Origin: Myroides sp. 1354
Lineage (GTDB): Bacteria > Bacteroidota > Bacteroidia > Flavobacteriales > Flavobacteriaceae
Direction: 5' to 3'
Length of the DNA: 64,000 nucleotides
Assembly (NCBI RefSeq): GCF_030324495.1
Contig: NZ_JACAGN010000013.1
Span: 20,517-84,516 of the forward strand
Position 1 is the stretch's first letter, and the number at the start of each line of letters is the position of its first letter. Shown here piece after piece: positions 26,301 to 34,724 of the stretch. The notes below the pieces were generated by a model, which searched no databases, was not told where the DNA came from, and saw only the letters and a list, made by a program, of their open reading frames with translations. The translations under genes were made by a program, and so were the position numbers.

Positions 26301-27962
26301 TTCTGTCCACGCACTAGAATCTGTCCCTGAACACACCGCTTTCACATAAAATTTATAAGCCGTGTTCGCTGCCAATCCGTTTACCGTTGCTGTTACCACA
26401 CCGGCAGCAGTTGTTCCACTTTGTACCAATCCAGCAGTATCTCCTGGATTACCCGTAGTACGAACCTCATAGGCGTACCCATTCGCGGGTAAATTAGTAG
26501 AAGGCGTCCATCTGAAAACAGCACTATTTTCTGTCACACTTGTAAGAGCAGTCTCTGCAGGTTCTGCACAACTAGGAGATAAATTCACTTTAACATCTCC
26601 TAAAAACCAAGATCCCTTATTCGCATCAGAATAAGACTGAAAACCAATATAATATACCCCACTTGTTGCGGGTGTAAAATCAATAAATCTACTAACTGTT
26701 GCATTTGTTGTTCCCGTTTCAACTGTTAGCAATTCATTCGTCATCGCTGTGTTAACTGCTAATGAACCATAACTTACTCTCAATTTTTCAACTTGTCCAG
26801 CATCTCTATATTTAAATAGGATGCGATATCGCTGACCTGCAACTAAATTTAATCCTTGTGTAAAAAACCAATCATTGGCTTCGTTCGTAGCATGCATATT
26901 GTATTTCATTACATTCGCATCTACAAATCCTGATGAAGAAGGTTTACTCGAAGCTGTCCAAGTTCTCCCGTCATTGTTTACATCTTGTACACTAACACAA
27001 CTTGGCACAACAGAAGAGGATGCCATCGTCATTACATATGGAATATCTACCGCTCCGCATAGGGTTTTGAAGTTAATCATAGCCCAAGGCGAATTAAAAT
27101 CATCGTCACAACTTGTTTTGATATAGAAATAATATTGTGTGTCAGGTGTCAGAGCAGTCAAATCTACTTGTTCTTCCGCATTCGATACAGAACCAAAACT
27201 AACTCTTCCTGTTGCAGTCCCTACATTTGTATTCGTACGCAACTCATACTCTTGTGATAGAATACTAACTGAATTATTCACCCAGTTTACCGTAGCAGTA
27301 GTTGAAGTAAGTCCAGAAACAACTAAATTCGTCGGTTTTTGACATGGATTCAAAGCACCTATTAGCTGTAATTGAGGAACTGTACTTGTTCTAGTTTTAT
27401 TCGAATTTGCTCCTAAGTTTGTTGTATTAATTACCGTACCATCTTGATAGGCATATAATCCCTGATTTGGAGCATTATAGCTTCTAAATGCAGGAAAATT
27501 ACTAGTAAATCCAACCTTCTTATCAATTACTGTAACAAAAAAGTTATCTGTTCCATTATAAGGAAATGGAGTAGTTAATACGATTTCCATCCATTGTCCA
27601 TCAACAGGAGTAATCGTTCCGCTGTAGACTAATGTTCCTGTATTTAAATCAATCCAATCGGAACTACCAGTAAAACTTGTTTTACTAGTGTGACCAATAT
27701 AAACATCCCATTGGTTCCACAAATTACTATTGGCTGAATTTGTTGTAACAAACCATCTTATTTTGGTAATATCCCCTGTTGCCCCTCCATCATTGGCATA
27801 TTCTGATTTCAGTACAATTTGTTGACTGATACTGTAATCCCAATTCGTATTGATGGGCATAAAATTATTAGTTGATGTACCGGAGCCAATTTGGATCTGG
27901 GAGAACATCGATAACGAAAAGCTGAGTAAGAACAGCCACGTTAAGAGTAATTTCTGCTTCAT
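20337..27962 (-). CDS. Giant T9SS-exported surface protein with Fn3 and MBG repeats
   Basis: A 2541-residue secreted protein. It has a signal peptide (residues 1-22), an N-terminal beta-rich module (about 23-205), three fibronectin type III domains (about 208-300, 475-565, 740-830) alternating with two similar beta-sandwich modules that share LNLVAGQRYRILFKY / INLVAGQSYRLKFKY motifs, Ig-like domains with KWYxS motifs, then five MBG-type repeats (about 1730-2122) marked by KVYGxxDPxLxY and GENVGxYxIxxGxL. The last 75 residues form a type A T9SS sorting domain (YPNPVRKTE, YNVLGQVV, GSYFLVLKSEG). It is probably an adhesin. It is divergent from a TPR/HTH regulator and followed by barrel protein copy A. 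Confidence 0.9.
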   Translation of the reverse strand: MKQKLLLTWLFLLSFSLSMFSQIQIGSGTSTNNFMPINTNWDYSISQQIVLKSEYANDGGATGDITKIRWFVTTNSANSNLWNQWDVYIGHTSKTSFTGSSDWIDLNTGTLVYSGTITPVDGQWMEIVLTTPFPYNGTDNFFVTVIDKKVGFTSNFPAFRSYNAPNQGLYAYQDGTVINTTNLGANSNKTRTSTVPQLQLIGALNPCQKPTNLVVSGLTSTTATVNWVNNSVSILSQEYELRTNTNVGTATGRVSFGSVSNAEEQVDLTALTPDTQYYFYIKTSCDDDFNSPWAMINFKTLCGAVDIPYVMTMASSSVVPSCVSVQDVNNDGRTWTASSKPSSSGFVDANVMKYNMHATNEANDWFFTQGLNLVAGQRYRILFKYRDAGQVEKLRVSYGSLAVNTAMTNELLTVETGTTNATVSRFIDFTPATSGVYYIGFQSYSDANKGSWFLGDVKVNLSPSCAEPAETALTSVTENSAVFRWTPSTNLPANGYAYEVRTTGNPGDTAGLVQSGTTAAGVVTATVNGLAANTAYKFYVKAVCSGTDSSAWTEVLDFRTECGIANLPYVMDINYVTAPDVPFCLTVQDLNTDDRTWRSYAKPSGSRFVGTKVMGYPFHGTNVANDWFFTQGINLVAGQSYRLKFKYADSAWVEKLRVSYGNSAVNTAMTVELFTVTTGTNSETVEKVIDFTPATSGVFYIGFQAYSDANKNILYVGDIELSTTPTCFVPETITVNALTLSHESVTFTWGIPEQAPANGYEYEVRTSGNPGEVTGRVATGTTAAGVLTATVNGLVPETEYKIYVRSVCVGSDRSLWTVGKVFKTKCLPPLMTSSTGGTICGVGQTTLQAVYNSGIIKWYETQTSTTVLGTGSTFVTPEVSQTTSFWVAATGEDLVEGASGKVRPEASAGASGFDNWGIIFNAVEEINLLSTDVFANTNGATINVKVLSPTGVELYATGVINLTNGGTTTPNVIPLNVVLPPGNGYKILIKSYSGGIIRDSGVSGFPYLDPNNILNVMSSEWGGSTTSSYYYFYNLKYEKGCTGVRKEVIATVNEAPTLNLSTNQVEICKLQTTNTITITEGVANYDTYEWLPATGVTGNTTTGWTFSPTETTEYVLTASQSNGNCKIRKTLKVIVNPIAEINDALNNVEVCPDAIGTMVAGTTEDIGLVFGTGTLSTGTTSYPNPLSGFYGGVKTQILYTKEELIAKGLTVGSKIQSLAFELGAFSARECKDFTIRMGHTTNTTMIVANLATSSTLTTVYSQSFTPSAAGYVSFTLTTPFVWDGTSNLIIETVHNAGNGGNGAGTTHRYTATTFDSVVYGAIDNTPAPGIPSIDAVTSFGTSGVSKNRPNIKFGVKNPNLFTWAPLTGLYTNPEGTTPYTGDSQGTIYVKVTNPIVYTVTAKHEFSLCTLTKEISVSVVNYGSLEVNQTIFCETVNVADIPVTIRTGATTKWYSSLASTEAITSITQTGTYYVEIIVGDCHSERQPVQIEIIRPILPVAVANQSLCEDTTLADLVVTIANRYERKWYASETATEVLPETTVLTNGTTYYVASHFPQVGCESGRVAVTVHLSRTAAPVAPAEQKFCLINQPTIASLSVEGTAVKWYNAPVGGTVYASTTPLQDGNTYYASQKLNNCESEVRTAVEVVVEDILAAPTVATTDIYYQYGDSAVALEASLTTGDELVWYIGDATTGTTTAPTPLTNAIGTTTYWVSQRIINGCESARTEVKVHVTAAVLTVVAHDKTKVYGPTDPALTYTVTGFKLADDASVLTGRLTRVVGENVGEYAINIGSLRAANYTFDFTPATFTITPAPLRVKANSLTKVYGQVDPTLSFVGEGYKFNDGNQSLLGTLVREVGENIGTYAITQGTLNSTNYTIAFTGDMFTITPAELKITYTDQTKVYGEADPALNYQVEGLANGDTNAVITGALTRQSGENVGVYTYQQGTIATTTNYELQFELGSLTITPANLMILPVSGQHKIYGQDDSVLNYTATGFKFTDTTAVISGLLGRVEGENVRLYRYTLGTLTSLHNNYVFVVDAASTFEIKPAPLNVIVDANQRKIFGAADPIFTYTLQGLQFNDRNVNAIGGNLGRVAGEAVGIYAINQGTLAARTNYYIDSFTPSTFEIVRNQVGNVTLPSKTFTYDGTVKSLAITGDLSPNATVTYVNNNQTEVGVYSVKAIIDYGPNFETKELVALLTIVKAEQVITFDELSVVILDETTSFQLEARASSRLPIRYEVTFEDEPILTLTPSGLVTPLQVGIATITAYQDGNANYLPAMPVSRKLIIKSNGTEISELIVDGVSYGKIQEETYVVLDCTTSTNKVTLDVIVPTGTTVKPGKRIVVDVPTYGLHKQEIEVISEDGTKSKIYTVIIDKRLTTENVIYQKYENVLLVNNDPTTNGGYNFVKFEWYKNDELIGTQQAYSAGNEYGMKLDPTASYYAVLTLKNGTKLTTCPIELGFESAEQLQVYPNPVRKTETLNIVLDSKTDYENSYFIYNVLGQVVGKGSFNGNRKEVNLPTTMTTGSYFLVLKSEGKHRSVQFIVRE

Positions 27963-28084
27963 AAATTAATAGAGTAAATAATGATTAATAATTGATTTAA
28001 TTGTTTCTTGTTTTTGAAGCGATAAAGTGTCTATACAAAAACTTAAGCAAAATATAACATTCTGTTAAAAAAACATTATCTTTG

Positions 28085-28117
28085 GGGTGGACAATAGGGT
28101 GGACAAAAGGGTGGACA
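28085..28117 (+). promoter_or_regulatory. Three direct repeats of GGGTGGACA, 12-bp period
   Basis: GGGTGGACA occurs at 28085-28093, 28097-28105 and 28109-28117, always 12 bp apart, in the region between the divergent giant surface protein and the TPR/HTH regulator. The spacing suits a cooperative DNA-binding protein, so this is a candidate operator. Confidence 0.55.
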
Positions 28118-28166
28118 TATAAAAATTTAACTATATTCCCTATTCCTTCCGCAAAAAAGAGTATTT

Positions 28167-29864
28167 ATGAAAAAAATAATATACTTTCTTATTATATTAT
28201 GCTTGTATTCTTGTAGCAATACGAGAGAAAACACCTCTATCCATATCAATCAATTGCTTACCGAATTACACAAAGTAGAAGATGTAATTAAGCTTGAGGA
28301 GATTGTCCACACCCAATCATCTGGTGAACATCCACTAAATAAGGATATTCTCAACATCATTTCAAAAGTTAAAAAAGCGCAAATTAAAGCAGAAGAACTA
28401 GGTGCTTTTAACGAACAGACAACCCTTTTGTTGAAGGAAGTAGAAGTACAAATAAAAAATCTAAATTTTCCGAATCTAACCCATTGGTTTAATACCCAAA
28501 TTGGCTTTTACTATTATACGTATAATCACTACATAGAAGCAGCTAATTACTATAGTGAGGTGGCCTACGTCTTGGATCATCATCCAGAAGAAATAACGAT
28601 TCAACCAACAGATATCTATCGAAAGATTGGTTACTTCTATGGCACTATCGGAAAATACAAACAAGGAATTACTTATCTAACCAAAGCACTTCAATTCACC
28701 TCTAAAGACAACATCAATTATACAAGTCTTTTAAATGCTATAGGCAATTTTGCTATTAAAGACAAGCAAGAAGCTTTAGCTTATCCTTATTTAATACAAG
28801 CTAAAAACCTAGCGGAAAGTCAAGGAGATTTTTTGCGTTATGCCAAAATACTAGGTGATTTAGCTGTAATAGAAAACAATAAACAAAATTGGGAAAAAGC
28901 GATTAGTTATCTAGAAGAAGATATTGCACTTTCCAAAAAAGTAGATGACAAAAAGAATACCATGTTCGCTTTATTATCGCTTGCCCAAGTGTATTGGGAT
29001 AAAAACGATGTTGAAAACACAAAAAAAACAGCATTAGAAGCTTTTTCTTATACACAAACCTTAAACTATGTCAAAGGTTTTGAATACGACATCATGAAAT
29101 TGCTTTTGGAGGTTTCAATTGCAGAAAAAGATGAAAAACGCGAACTGCTTTACAGAAGAAACCTTACTACACTTAATGAGTATATTAGTGAAACAGAAGG
29201 GCAAAAAGCTATTGATCAAATCAATTGGGACGCCGAGATAGAACTCATCAACCTGCAGTTGGAATCACAGCGTTATCACTATGAAAAAATCAACTACCAA
29301 CGCTTGCTTTTTATTTCTTTATCTTTTTCCCTTGTCTGTGTCTTGATATTTGTATATAAAGTATATCGCAAACAATTATCTAAACAGGCATCTATGTATG
29401 AATCAAATATTCAAAAGATTGAGCAAGAAATGGCTGAATCAGAAAAAAGATGGCAGGATACCAATCACTCATTAGATTCCTATAAAGAATACTTAGCTGA
29501 AAAGACCAAACAAATCAACATTCTAGAGGTTGAATTAAATAAAATTAAAGATTCCACGAGTGTAAAGTCACAAGCAGAACGAATGAAACTGGAACAAACC
29601 ATTTCTTCTCACTTGATGACGGATGAAAGTTGGTTGGTCTTTAAAAAAACCTTTCAAACAGAACAACCCGAATATTATGCAAATTTAATGAAGGCATTTC
29701 CAGATTTAACGGATTCAAATTTACGTGTTATTTTACTACAGCGTTTAAATTTGACCAATCAGGAAACGGCTAATATTTTAGGAATTACCATAGATGCGGT
29801 AAAAAAGACGAAACAGCGTTTAAAGAAAAAGTACAGTGATACCTACCAACAATTGTTCGATTGA
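28167..29864 (+). CDS. TPR membrane protein with C-terminal LuxR-type helix-turn-helix
   Basis: A 565-residue protein. The N terminus has a lipoprotein-like signal (LCLYSCSN, cysteine near residue 16). Tetratricopeptide-like helical repeats fill about residues 100-340, a membrane segment lies near 377-397 (LLFISLSFSLVCVLIFVYKV), a coiled coil follows at about 405-465, and a DNA-binding helix-turn-helix occupies 515-560 (NLTNQETANILGITIDAVKK). This periplasmic-TPR/cytoplasmic-HTH architecture is a common Bacteroidetes regulator type. It is divergent from the giant surface protein with three GGGTGGACA repeats between them, so it may control that gene or itself. Confidence 0.83.
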   Translation: MKKIIYFLIILCLYSCSNTRENTSIHINQLLTELHKVEDVIKLEEIVHTQSSGEHPLNKDILNIISKVKKAQIKAEELGAFNEQTTLLLKEVEVQIKNLNFPNLTHWFNTQIGFYYYTYNHYIEAANYYSEVAYVLDHHPEEITIQPTDIYRKIGYFYGTIGKYKQGITYLTKALQFTSKDNINYTSLLNAIGNFAIKDKQEALAYPYLIQAKNLAESQGDFLRYAKILGDLAVIENNKQNWEKAISYLEEDIALSKKVDDKKNTMFALLSLAQVYWDKNDVENTKKTALEAFSYTQTLNYVKGFEYDIMKLLLEVSIAEKDEKRELLYRRNLTTLNEYISETEGQKAIDQINWDAEIELINLQLESQRYHYEKINYQRLLFISLSFSLVCVLIFVYKVYRKQLSKQASMYESNIQKIEQEMAESEKRWQDTNHSLDSYKEYLAEKTKQINILEVELNKIKDSTSVKSQAERMKLEQTISSHLMTDESWLVFKKTFQTEQPEYYANLMKAFPDLTDSNLRVILLQRLNLTNQETANILGITIDAVKKTKQRLKKKYSDTYQQLFD

Positions 29865-29870
29865 TGCAAT

Positions 29871-29902
29871 AAAAAAAGGTTTAGCCTAAAACTAAACCTT
29901 TT
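29871..29902. terminator. Bidirectional terminator
   Basis: AAAAGGTTTAG (29874-29884) and CTAAACCTTTT (29892-29902) form an 11-bp stem between convergent genes. Confidence 0.88.
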
Positions 29903-30836
29903 AAAAGGGTAAATTATCTAAATCGACATTTCCTCCAGATAAAATAATTCCTACTTTTTTGCCTTCAAACAAAGGGCGTTCTTTAATCAAAACAGCCAAA
30001 GCTACGGCACTACTAGGCTCTACAATTATTTTCATACGCTGCCAAATTAATCGCATGGCGCTGATAATTTCATTTTCGCGAACGCGAATAATTGCTTTTA
30101 CTCCTTCTTGAATAATTGGGAAATTAACATCTCCCAATTGAGTACGCAAACCATCTGCAATGGTATCAACCGATAGATTAGACTCAATTTTACCACTTTC
30201 TAAAGAGCGAAAGGCATCATCTACTTCGTAGGGTTCTCCTGCATAGACTTCAATTCCTTGCTTTCCAAAAGCTTGAGCAGCCAAAATTGTTCCTGCCAAG
30301 AGACCTCCACCACCAACTGGAACTATTAATGCATCTAAATCAGGTTCTGTTTCTAACAACTCCTTAGCAGTCGTGCTGTTTCCAATAATTACGTTGATTT
30401 CATTCGAAGGATGAATAAATGTCGCCCCTGTTTCTTCAATCACTTGATTACACACCCGTTCTCTAGACTCCATCGTCGGTGCACATTCAACAATTTCTCC
30501 ACCATACATCACCACAGCATCTTTTTTCACATTCGGTGCGTTAAAGGGCATAACAATATAACATTTCACTCCAAACGTACGAGCTGCTAAAGCAAGTGCT
30601 TGCGCAAAATTCCCAGACGAATGTGTCACTACTCCTTTTTCTTTTTGCTCTGTAGTTAAATGCAATATTGCATTCGTTGCCCCTCTCATTTTAAAAGCCC
30701 CAGCGCGTTGAAAGTTTTCGCATTTAAAATACAAATCACTTCCTAAAAAATTCTCTATATGCCCAGATTCCATAATGGGTGTATGATGAACATAAGGCTT
30801 AATTTTTTCGTAACACGTATTGATTTTCTCTTTCAT
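29901..30836 (-). CDS. PLP-dependent serine/threonine dehydratase or serine racemase
   Basis: A 311-residue fold-type II PLP enzyme. The Schiff-base lysine is in NFQRAGAFKMRGA (K49), the phosphate-binding loop is VPVGGGGLLAG near residue 172, and SSGNFAQALA near residue 73 binds the substrate carboxylate. There is no C-terminal ACT-like regulatory domain, so it is not a biosynthetic IlvA; a catabolic threonine/serine dehydratase or serine racemase fits best. The two activities cannot be told apart by eye. It stands between two terminators as a single gene, directly downstream of the PPIase gene. Confidence 0.88.
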   Translation of the reverse strand: MKEKINTCYEKIKPYVHHTPIMESGHIENFLGSDLYFKCENFQRAGAFKMRGATNAILHLTTEQKEKGVVTHSSGNFAQALALAARTFGVKCYIVMPFNAPNVKKDAVVMYGGEIVECAPTMESRERVCNQVIEETGATFIHPSNEINVIIGNSTTAKELLETEPDLDALIVPVGGGGLLAGTILAAQAFGKQGIEVYAGEPYEVDDAFRSLESGKIESNLSVDTIADGLRTQLGDVNFPIIQEGVKAIIRVRENEIISAMRLIWQRMKIIVEPSSAVALAVLIKERPLFEGKKVGIILSGGNVDLDNLPF

Positions 30837-30852
30837 AAAGAATTACATTAGA

Positions 30853-30884
30853 TAAAAAACTCCCAAACCTCATCAGTTTGGGAG
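30853..30884 (-). terminator. Terminator of the PPIase gene
   Basis: CTCCCAAAC (30860-30868) pairs with GTTTGGGAG (30876-30884). On the complement it is followed by a T6 run. Confidence 0.85.
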
Positions 30885-30895
30885 CCTATTTTTTA

Positions 30896-31828
30896 TTACT
30901 TCACGTCCATTAATTCTACGTCAAATACTAGAATTGCATTTGGAGGAATAACTCCACCTGCACCTCTTTCTCCGTATCCTAAGTAAGGAGGAATAACAAA
31001 ACGCGCTTTATCTCCCACTTTTAACAAAGCAATACCTTCGTCCCATCCTTCAATTACATGTCCCATTCCCAAAGGAAACTCGATTGGTTTTTTGCGTTTG
31101 TATGAGTTGTCAAACTCCATTCCATTATCTAGCGCTCCTTTATAGTGAACCGCTACTGTTTTTCCTTTTTCAGCTTGTTTACCTGATCCATTTACAATCA
31201 TTTGGTAACGCAATCCGCTTTCTGTACGTTCAAAACCAGCAGCTACTTTTTCTAAAGCTTCTTCTGCCGCTTTTTTCTGCTCAACAATTCTTTTTTCTCT
31301 TGCTCCTTCAAACGTTCTAAACGCTTCTACTGCATTCCATTTTTGCGCTACTTCACCTTCTCTTACAATTTCAATAGACTCAAGTAAATCATCTTGTGCA
31401 ATGGCGTCAACAACATCTTGTCCTTTAACAACGTGACCAAAAACAGTGTGTTTCCCGTCTAACCATGGTGTAGCTACGTGGGTGATAAAGAATTGAGATC
31501 CATTTGTGCCTGGTCCTGCGTTTGCCATAGACAATACTCCTGGTCCGTCGTGTTTCAAGCTAGCATCGAATTCATCATCAAATGTGTAACCTGGTCCACC
31601 TGATCCAATTCCTTGAGGACATCCACCTTGAATCATAAAATCGGGTATAACTCTATGAAACTTTAATCCATCATAGTAAGGTTTTCCTTGTGGACGTGCT
31701 GAATTTTCTAATTTCCCTTCTGCTAATGCAACAAAGTTACCTACCGTTCCAGGTGTTTTATCTTCAGTTAGTTTAACTAAAATTTCGCCTTTTGACGTAT
31801 TAAATTTTGCGTAAATACCGTTTTCCAT
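30896..31828 (-). CDS. Dual peptidyl-prolyl isomerase: cyclophilin fused to FKBP
   Basis: A 310-residue cytoplasmic protein with two unrelated isomerase domains. Residues 1-160 are cyclophilin-type ([40 protein letters not shown]). A charged helical linker (about 165-205) follows. Residues 205-310 are FKBP-type ([58 protein letters not shown]). Cyclophilin-FKBP chimeras were described from Flavobacterium and a few protozoa. Both active sites look intact. No signal peptide is present, so it probably helps protein folding in the cytoplasm. Confidence 0.93.
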   Translation of the reverse strand: MENGIYAKFNTSKGEILVKLTEDKTPGTVGNFVALAEGKLENSARPQGKPYYDGLKFHRVIPDFMIQGGCPQGIGSGGPGYTFDDEFDASLKHDGPGVLSMANAGPGTNGSQFFITHVATPWLDGKHTVFGHVVKGQDVVDAIAQDDLLESIEIVREGEVAQKWNAVEAFRTFEGAREKRIVEQKKAAEEALEKVAAGFERTESGLRYQMIVNGSGKQAEKGKTVAVHYKGALDNGMEFDNSYKRKKPIEFPLGMGHVIEGWDEGIALLKVGDKARFVIPPYLGYGERGAGGVIPPNAILVFDVELMDVK

Positions 31829-31841
31829 TCTTCTTATGTTA

Positions 31842-33008
31842 TTAATTTTTACTATTCTTTTTATTGGTACGCAGGTATATTACGAGTGACAAAAAGGCCA
31901 AAGCCATGCCACCTACACAGACACCTACCCATCCAAAATACTTCCACAAATATAAACCAAAAGCCGAGCCAAAAGCAGTTCCGAGAAAACTAAATGACAT
32001 ATAGACAGTATTCAGTCGATTGCGTGCTTCAGGCAACAAGGAATAAATACGCGTTTGATTGGATACGTGAATCGTCTGTAATCCCAAATCAATCAGGACT
32101 ATTCCGATAATAATTCCTACAATAGAAGTGGCAGATAGTGCAAAAATAACAAAACTCAAAAATGTCATACTTATGCCATATAAAATTAATTTTTGAGCCC
32201 CACCTGCTCCTCCAATTTTCCCAACTAATGGGGCAGCAAAAGCGCCACAAGCGCCAATCAATCCAAAAGAACCAATTAAAGCACTATCATAACCAAAGGG
32301 CTGATTGTGCAACAATAAAACCATTGTCGTCCAAAAAGCACCAAATTGGGCAAACGCCAAACTCGTAATCCAAGTAGCTTCTCGGAGCACAGGTTGTTCT
32401 TTAATTAAGACAAAAAGCGAACGATATAAACTGGAAATTGTTCCTTGATAGGTAGGTTTATTAACAGGAAGTCTGAATTGAATTAACACAACAAGTAGCA
32501 CACAAATAGCAGTTGCAATCCAAAACATGCCTCTCCACCCTAGCCATATGCCAACAAAACCACTTAAAGTACGAGAAAATAAAATTCCAATTAACAAACC
32601 ACTCACCACTGTTCCAATTACTTTTCCTCTCTGTTCTTCCCCCGCCAAACTAGCTGCCATGGGCAGAACCAACTGAGGGATAATGGAAGTCGCTCCCAAC
32701 ATAAAACTAATGACTTGTAGCCAAAAGAAATTCGTCACACTTGCCGTTAACCCCAAAGCAATAATCGCACAAATAGTCGTTATAGTGATTTGTTTTTTTC
32801 GCTCCAATCGATCACCCAAAGGAATCATCAAAAACATGCCTATTGCATACCCCGCTTGAGTGAGGTATGTCAATGTCCCTGCCGAAGCTTCAGACACGCC
32901 AAACTCATCGGCAATCAAGGGGATTAGGGGTTGACAATAATATAAATTAGCAACAATTAACCCTGTAACTGCAGCCATAAACAATACATTTGCTCTAGAT
33001 AAACTCAT
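31842..33008 (-). CDS. MFS transporter
   Basis: With the start at 33008 ([20 protein letters not shown]) this is a 388-residue protein with twelve hydrophobic segments and the MFS loop motif [10 protein letters not shown] near residue 75. The [19 protein letters not shown] segment near the N terminus resembles sugar-efflux/drug-proton antiporters of the YfcJ/AraJ type. The substrate is unknown. Upstream in-frame ATGs would overlap the trmD start region and add about 65 residues with no membrane signature, so they were rejected. It follows (in transcription) the divergent trmD promoter. Confidence 0.87.
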   Translation of the reverse strand: MSLSRANVLFMAAVTGLIVANLYYCQPLIPLIADEFGVSEASAGTLTYLTQAGYAIGMFLMIPLGDRLERKKQITITTICAIIALGLTASVTNFFWLQVISFMLGATSIIPQLVLPMAASLAGEEQRGKVIGTVVSGLLIGILFSRTLSGFVGIWLGWRGMFWIATAICVLLVVLIQFRLPVNKPTYQGTISSLYRSLFVLIKEQPVLREATWITSLAFAQFGAFWTTMVLLLHNQPFGYDSALIGSFGLIGACGAFAAPLVGKIGGAGGAQKLILYGISMTFLSFVIFALSATSIVGIIIGIVLIDLGLQTIHVSNQTRIYSLLPEARNRLNTVYMSFSFLGTAFGSAFGLYLWKYFGWVGVCVGGMALAFLSLVIYLRTNKKNSKN

Positions 33009-33139
33009 GAATACAAAAGTAAACATCTCCTTTATTTCCATCCAAATAAAGAAATGATTTCTACAAGAAATAAATGATAAACCACATTCGTCTGGAGTAA
33101 AAAATTCACCTTGATCTTGGATTGATCCAGAGATAAGCA

Positions 33140-33170
33140 TTGGATTGTACAAAATAGGATTGTACCTTTG
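33140..33170 (+). promoter_or_regulatory. Promoter of trmD
   Basis: TTG (33140-33142) and TACCTTTG (33163-33170, perfect TAnnTTTG) are separated by 20 bp. The box lies 16 bp before the trmD ATG. Confidence 0.6.
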
Positions 33171-33186
33171 TACAAATTTAGAACCC

Positions 33187-33873
33187 ATGCGTATAGACAT
33201 CATTTCTGTTGTTCCCGAATTAATTGAAAGTCCTTTTCAAGCTTCTATTTTAAAACGAGCAATTGCCAAAGGACTAGTAGAAGTACACTTCCACAATTTA
33301 CGTGATTACAGTACCAATAAGCACAAAAATGTGGACGATTATCAATTTGGAGGTGGCGCTGGAATGGTTATGAGCATTGAACCAATTGATCGCTGTATCA
33401 GTAAATTAAAAGAAGAGCGCGAGTACGATGAGATTATTTATATGTCTCCCGATGGAGAGACCTTAAATCAATCCATGGCCAATAGTATGTCCTTGTTAAA
33501 AAATATCATCATTTTATGTGGGCATTACAAAGGAGTAGATCAACGTGTACGCGACCATTTTATTACGAAAGAAATTTCCATAGGTGATTACGTATTATCG
33601 GGTGGAGAACTAGGAGCTGTTATTCTATGTGATGCTCTAATTCGCTTAATCCCTGGAGTATTAAATGATGAAACTTCAGCTTTAACAGATAGTTTTCAAG
33701 ATAATTTACTTGCTCCTCCTATTTATACTAGACCTTCTGAATACAAAGGATGGAAAGTTCCGGATGTGTTGCTAAGTGGTAATTTCGCTGCTATTGACAA
33801 ATGGAGAGAGGACATGGCTTATGAACACACTAAAACAAGAAGACCCGATCTTTTAGAAGAAAAAAATAAATAA
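33187..33873 (+). CDS. trmD: tRNA (guanine-N1)-methyltransferase
   Basis: Methylates G37 of tRNAs, preventing +1 frameshifting. With the start at 33187 ([13 protein letters not shown]) it is 228 residues. The knotted SPOUT fold shows in [12 protein letters not shown] near residue 114, [17 protein letters not shown] near residue 133, and the [11 protein letters not shown] linker. An ATG at 33145 would add 14 residues and overlap the promoter box, so it was rejected. rplS follows 215 bp downstream on the same strand with its own promoter and leader; a trmD-rplS neighbourhood is widespread in bacteria. Confidence 0.96.
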   Translation: MRIDIISVVPELIESPFQASILKRAIAKGLVEVHFHNLRDYSTNKHKNVDDYQFGGGAGMVMSIEPIDRCISKLKEEREYDEIIYMSPDGETLNQSMANSMSLLKNIIILCGHYKGVDQRVRDHFITKEISIGDYVLSGGELGAVILCDALIRLIPGVLNDETSALTDSFQDNLLAPPIYTRPSEYKGWKVPDVLLSGNFAAIDKWREDMAYEHTKTRRPDLLEEKNK

Positions 33874-34008
33874 AACTAAGACTCTCATTTTGAATTAGTT
33901 TTGTCTCATTTTGGTAGTCAAAGCTTTTTTTGTGTTTCTCTCATTTAGTAATAAACAATATTCCAATTATTTAGCCCAAAAAATTAGGATTATTTTATTG
34001 GTTTTTCA

Positions 34009-34016
34009 TATATTTG
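34009..34016 (+). promoter_or_regulatory. Promoter -7 box for rplS
   Basis: TATATTTG matches TAnnTTTG exactly and puts transcription start near 34022, just ahead of the leader hairpin. No good TTG box is seen at standard spacing. Confidence 0.45.
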
Positions 34017-34023
34017 CACTCGC

Positions 34024-34065
34024 TTTAAACTAACCTCTGGCGAGGTCCGTGTATGTTGGTTTAAA
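34024..34065 (+). ncRNA. Likely ribosomal protein L19 leader
   Basis: TTTAAACTAAC (34024-34034) pairs with GTTGGTTTAAA (34055-34065) over 11 bp with one G-U pair. It encloses a small inner hairpin CTC-TGGCG-GAG-like element (34035-34044) and an unpaired GTCCGTGTAT. It lies 24 nt before rplS, right after a promoter box. The position fits autoregulation by L19. Leaders of this kind have, as I recall, been proposed in Flavobacteria, but I could not check the match. Confidence 0.5.
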
Positions 34066-34088
34066 TTAATTAATTATTTTTTTCAGAA

Positions 34089-34439
34089 ATGGCAGATTTA
34101 ATGAAATTCGTTCAAGACGAATTAGTTGCAAAAAAAGACTTCCCAGCATTTAAAGCTGGAGACACAATCACTGTGTACTACGAAATTAAAGAGGGTGACA
34201 AAAAAAGAACACAGTTCTTTAAAGGAGTAGTTATCCAAAGAAGAGGTTCAGGTGCTACTGAGACTTTTACTATCCGTAAAATGTCTGGTAACGTTGGTGT
34301 AGAGCGTATCTTCCCAATCAATATGCCTGCTTTAGAAAAAATCGAATTAAATCAAAGAGGTAAAGTTCGTAGAGCTCGTATTTTCTACTTCAGAGAACTT
34401 ACTGGTAAAAAAGCAAAAATCAAAGAAAGAAGAGGATAA
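34089..34439 (+). CDS. rplS: 50S ribosomal protein L19
   Basis: A 116-residue basic protein at the interface of the ribosomal subunits. The diagnostic sequence is present: FKAGDTITVYYEIKEGDKKR, FKGVVIQRRGSGATETFTIR and the tail VRRARIFYFRELTGKKAKIK. The start ATG follows the leader hairpin described at 34024-34065, and a strong terminator follows the stop. Confidence 0.97.
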   Translation: MADLMKFVQDELVAKKDFPAFKAGDTITVYYEIKEGDKKRTQFFKGVVIQRRGSGATETFTIRKMSGNVGVERIFPINMPALEKIELNQRGKVRRARIFYFRELTGKKAKIKERRG

Positions 34440-34458
34440 TCTTAATTCTGAGACGAAT

Positions 34459-34495
34459 AAAAAAGGGAAAGTACAATGTACTTTCCCTTTTTTAT
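34459..34495 (+). terminator. Terminator of rplS
   Basis: AAAAGGGAAAGTAC and GTACTTTCCCTTTT form a 14-bp stem with a 3-base loop and T run. The following 229 bp to 34724 is very AT-rich, with a TATATTTT box (34652-34659) that may promote the next gene. Confidence 0.9.
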
Positions 34496-34724
34496 TTACT
34501 ACTTCTATTTCATTATTTACACCTCTTGTATTTCATCATAAACCTCAATATCGTTTTCATTCACCCTTTTTTTTAATTAAAAAATAAAATAATCCATATA
34601 AAATTTCTTTTTTTTTATTTTTTTTTAAATATTTTCATTACTTATTTATGTTATATTTTTCTTAATTTTAAAACAGGATTCCCTTAAAGAAGAATTATAC
34701 ACCAACCCAACTAAAATCAAAGTA

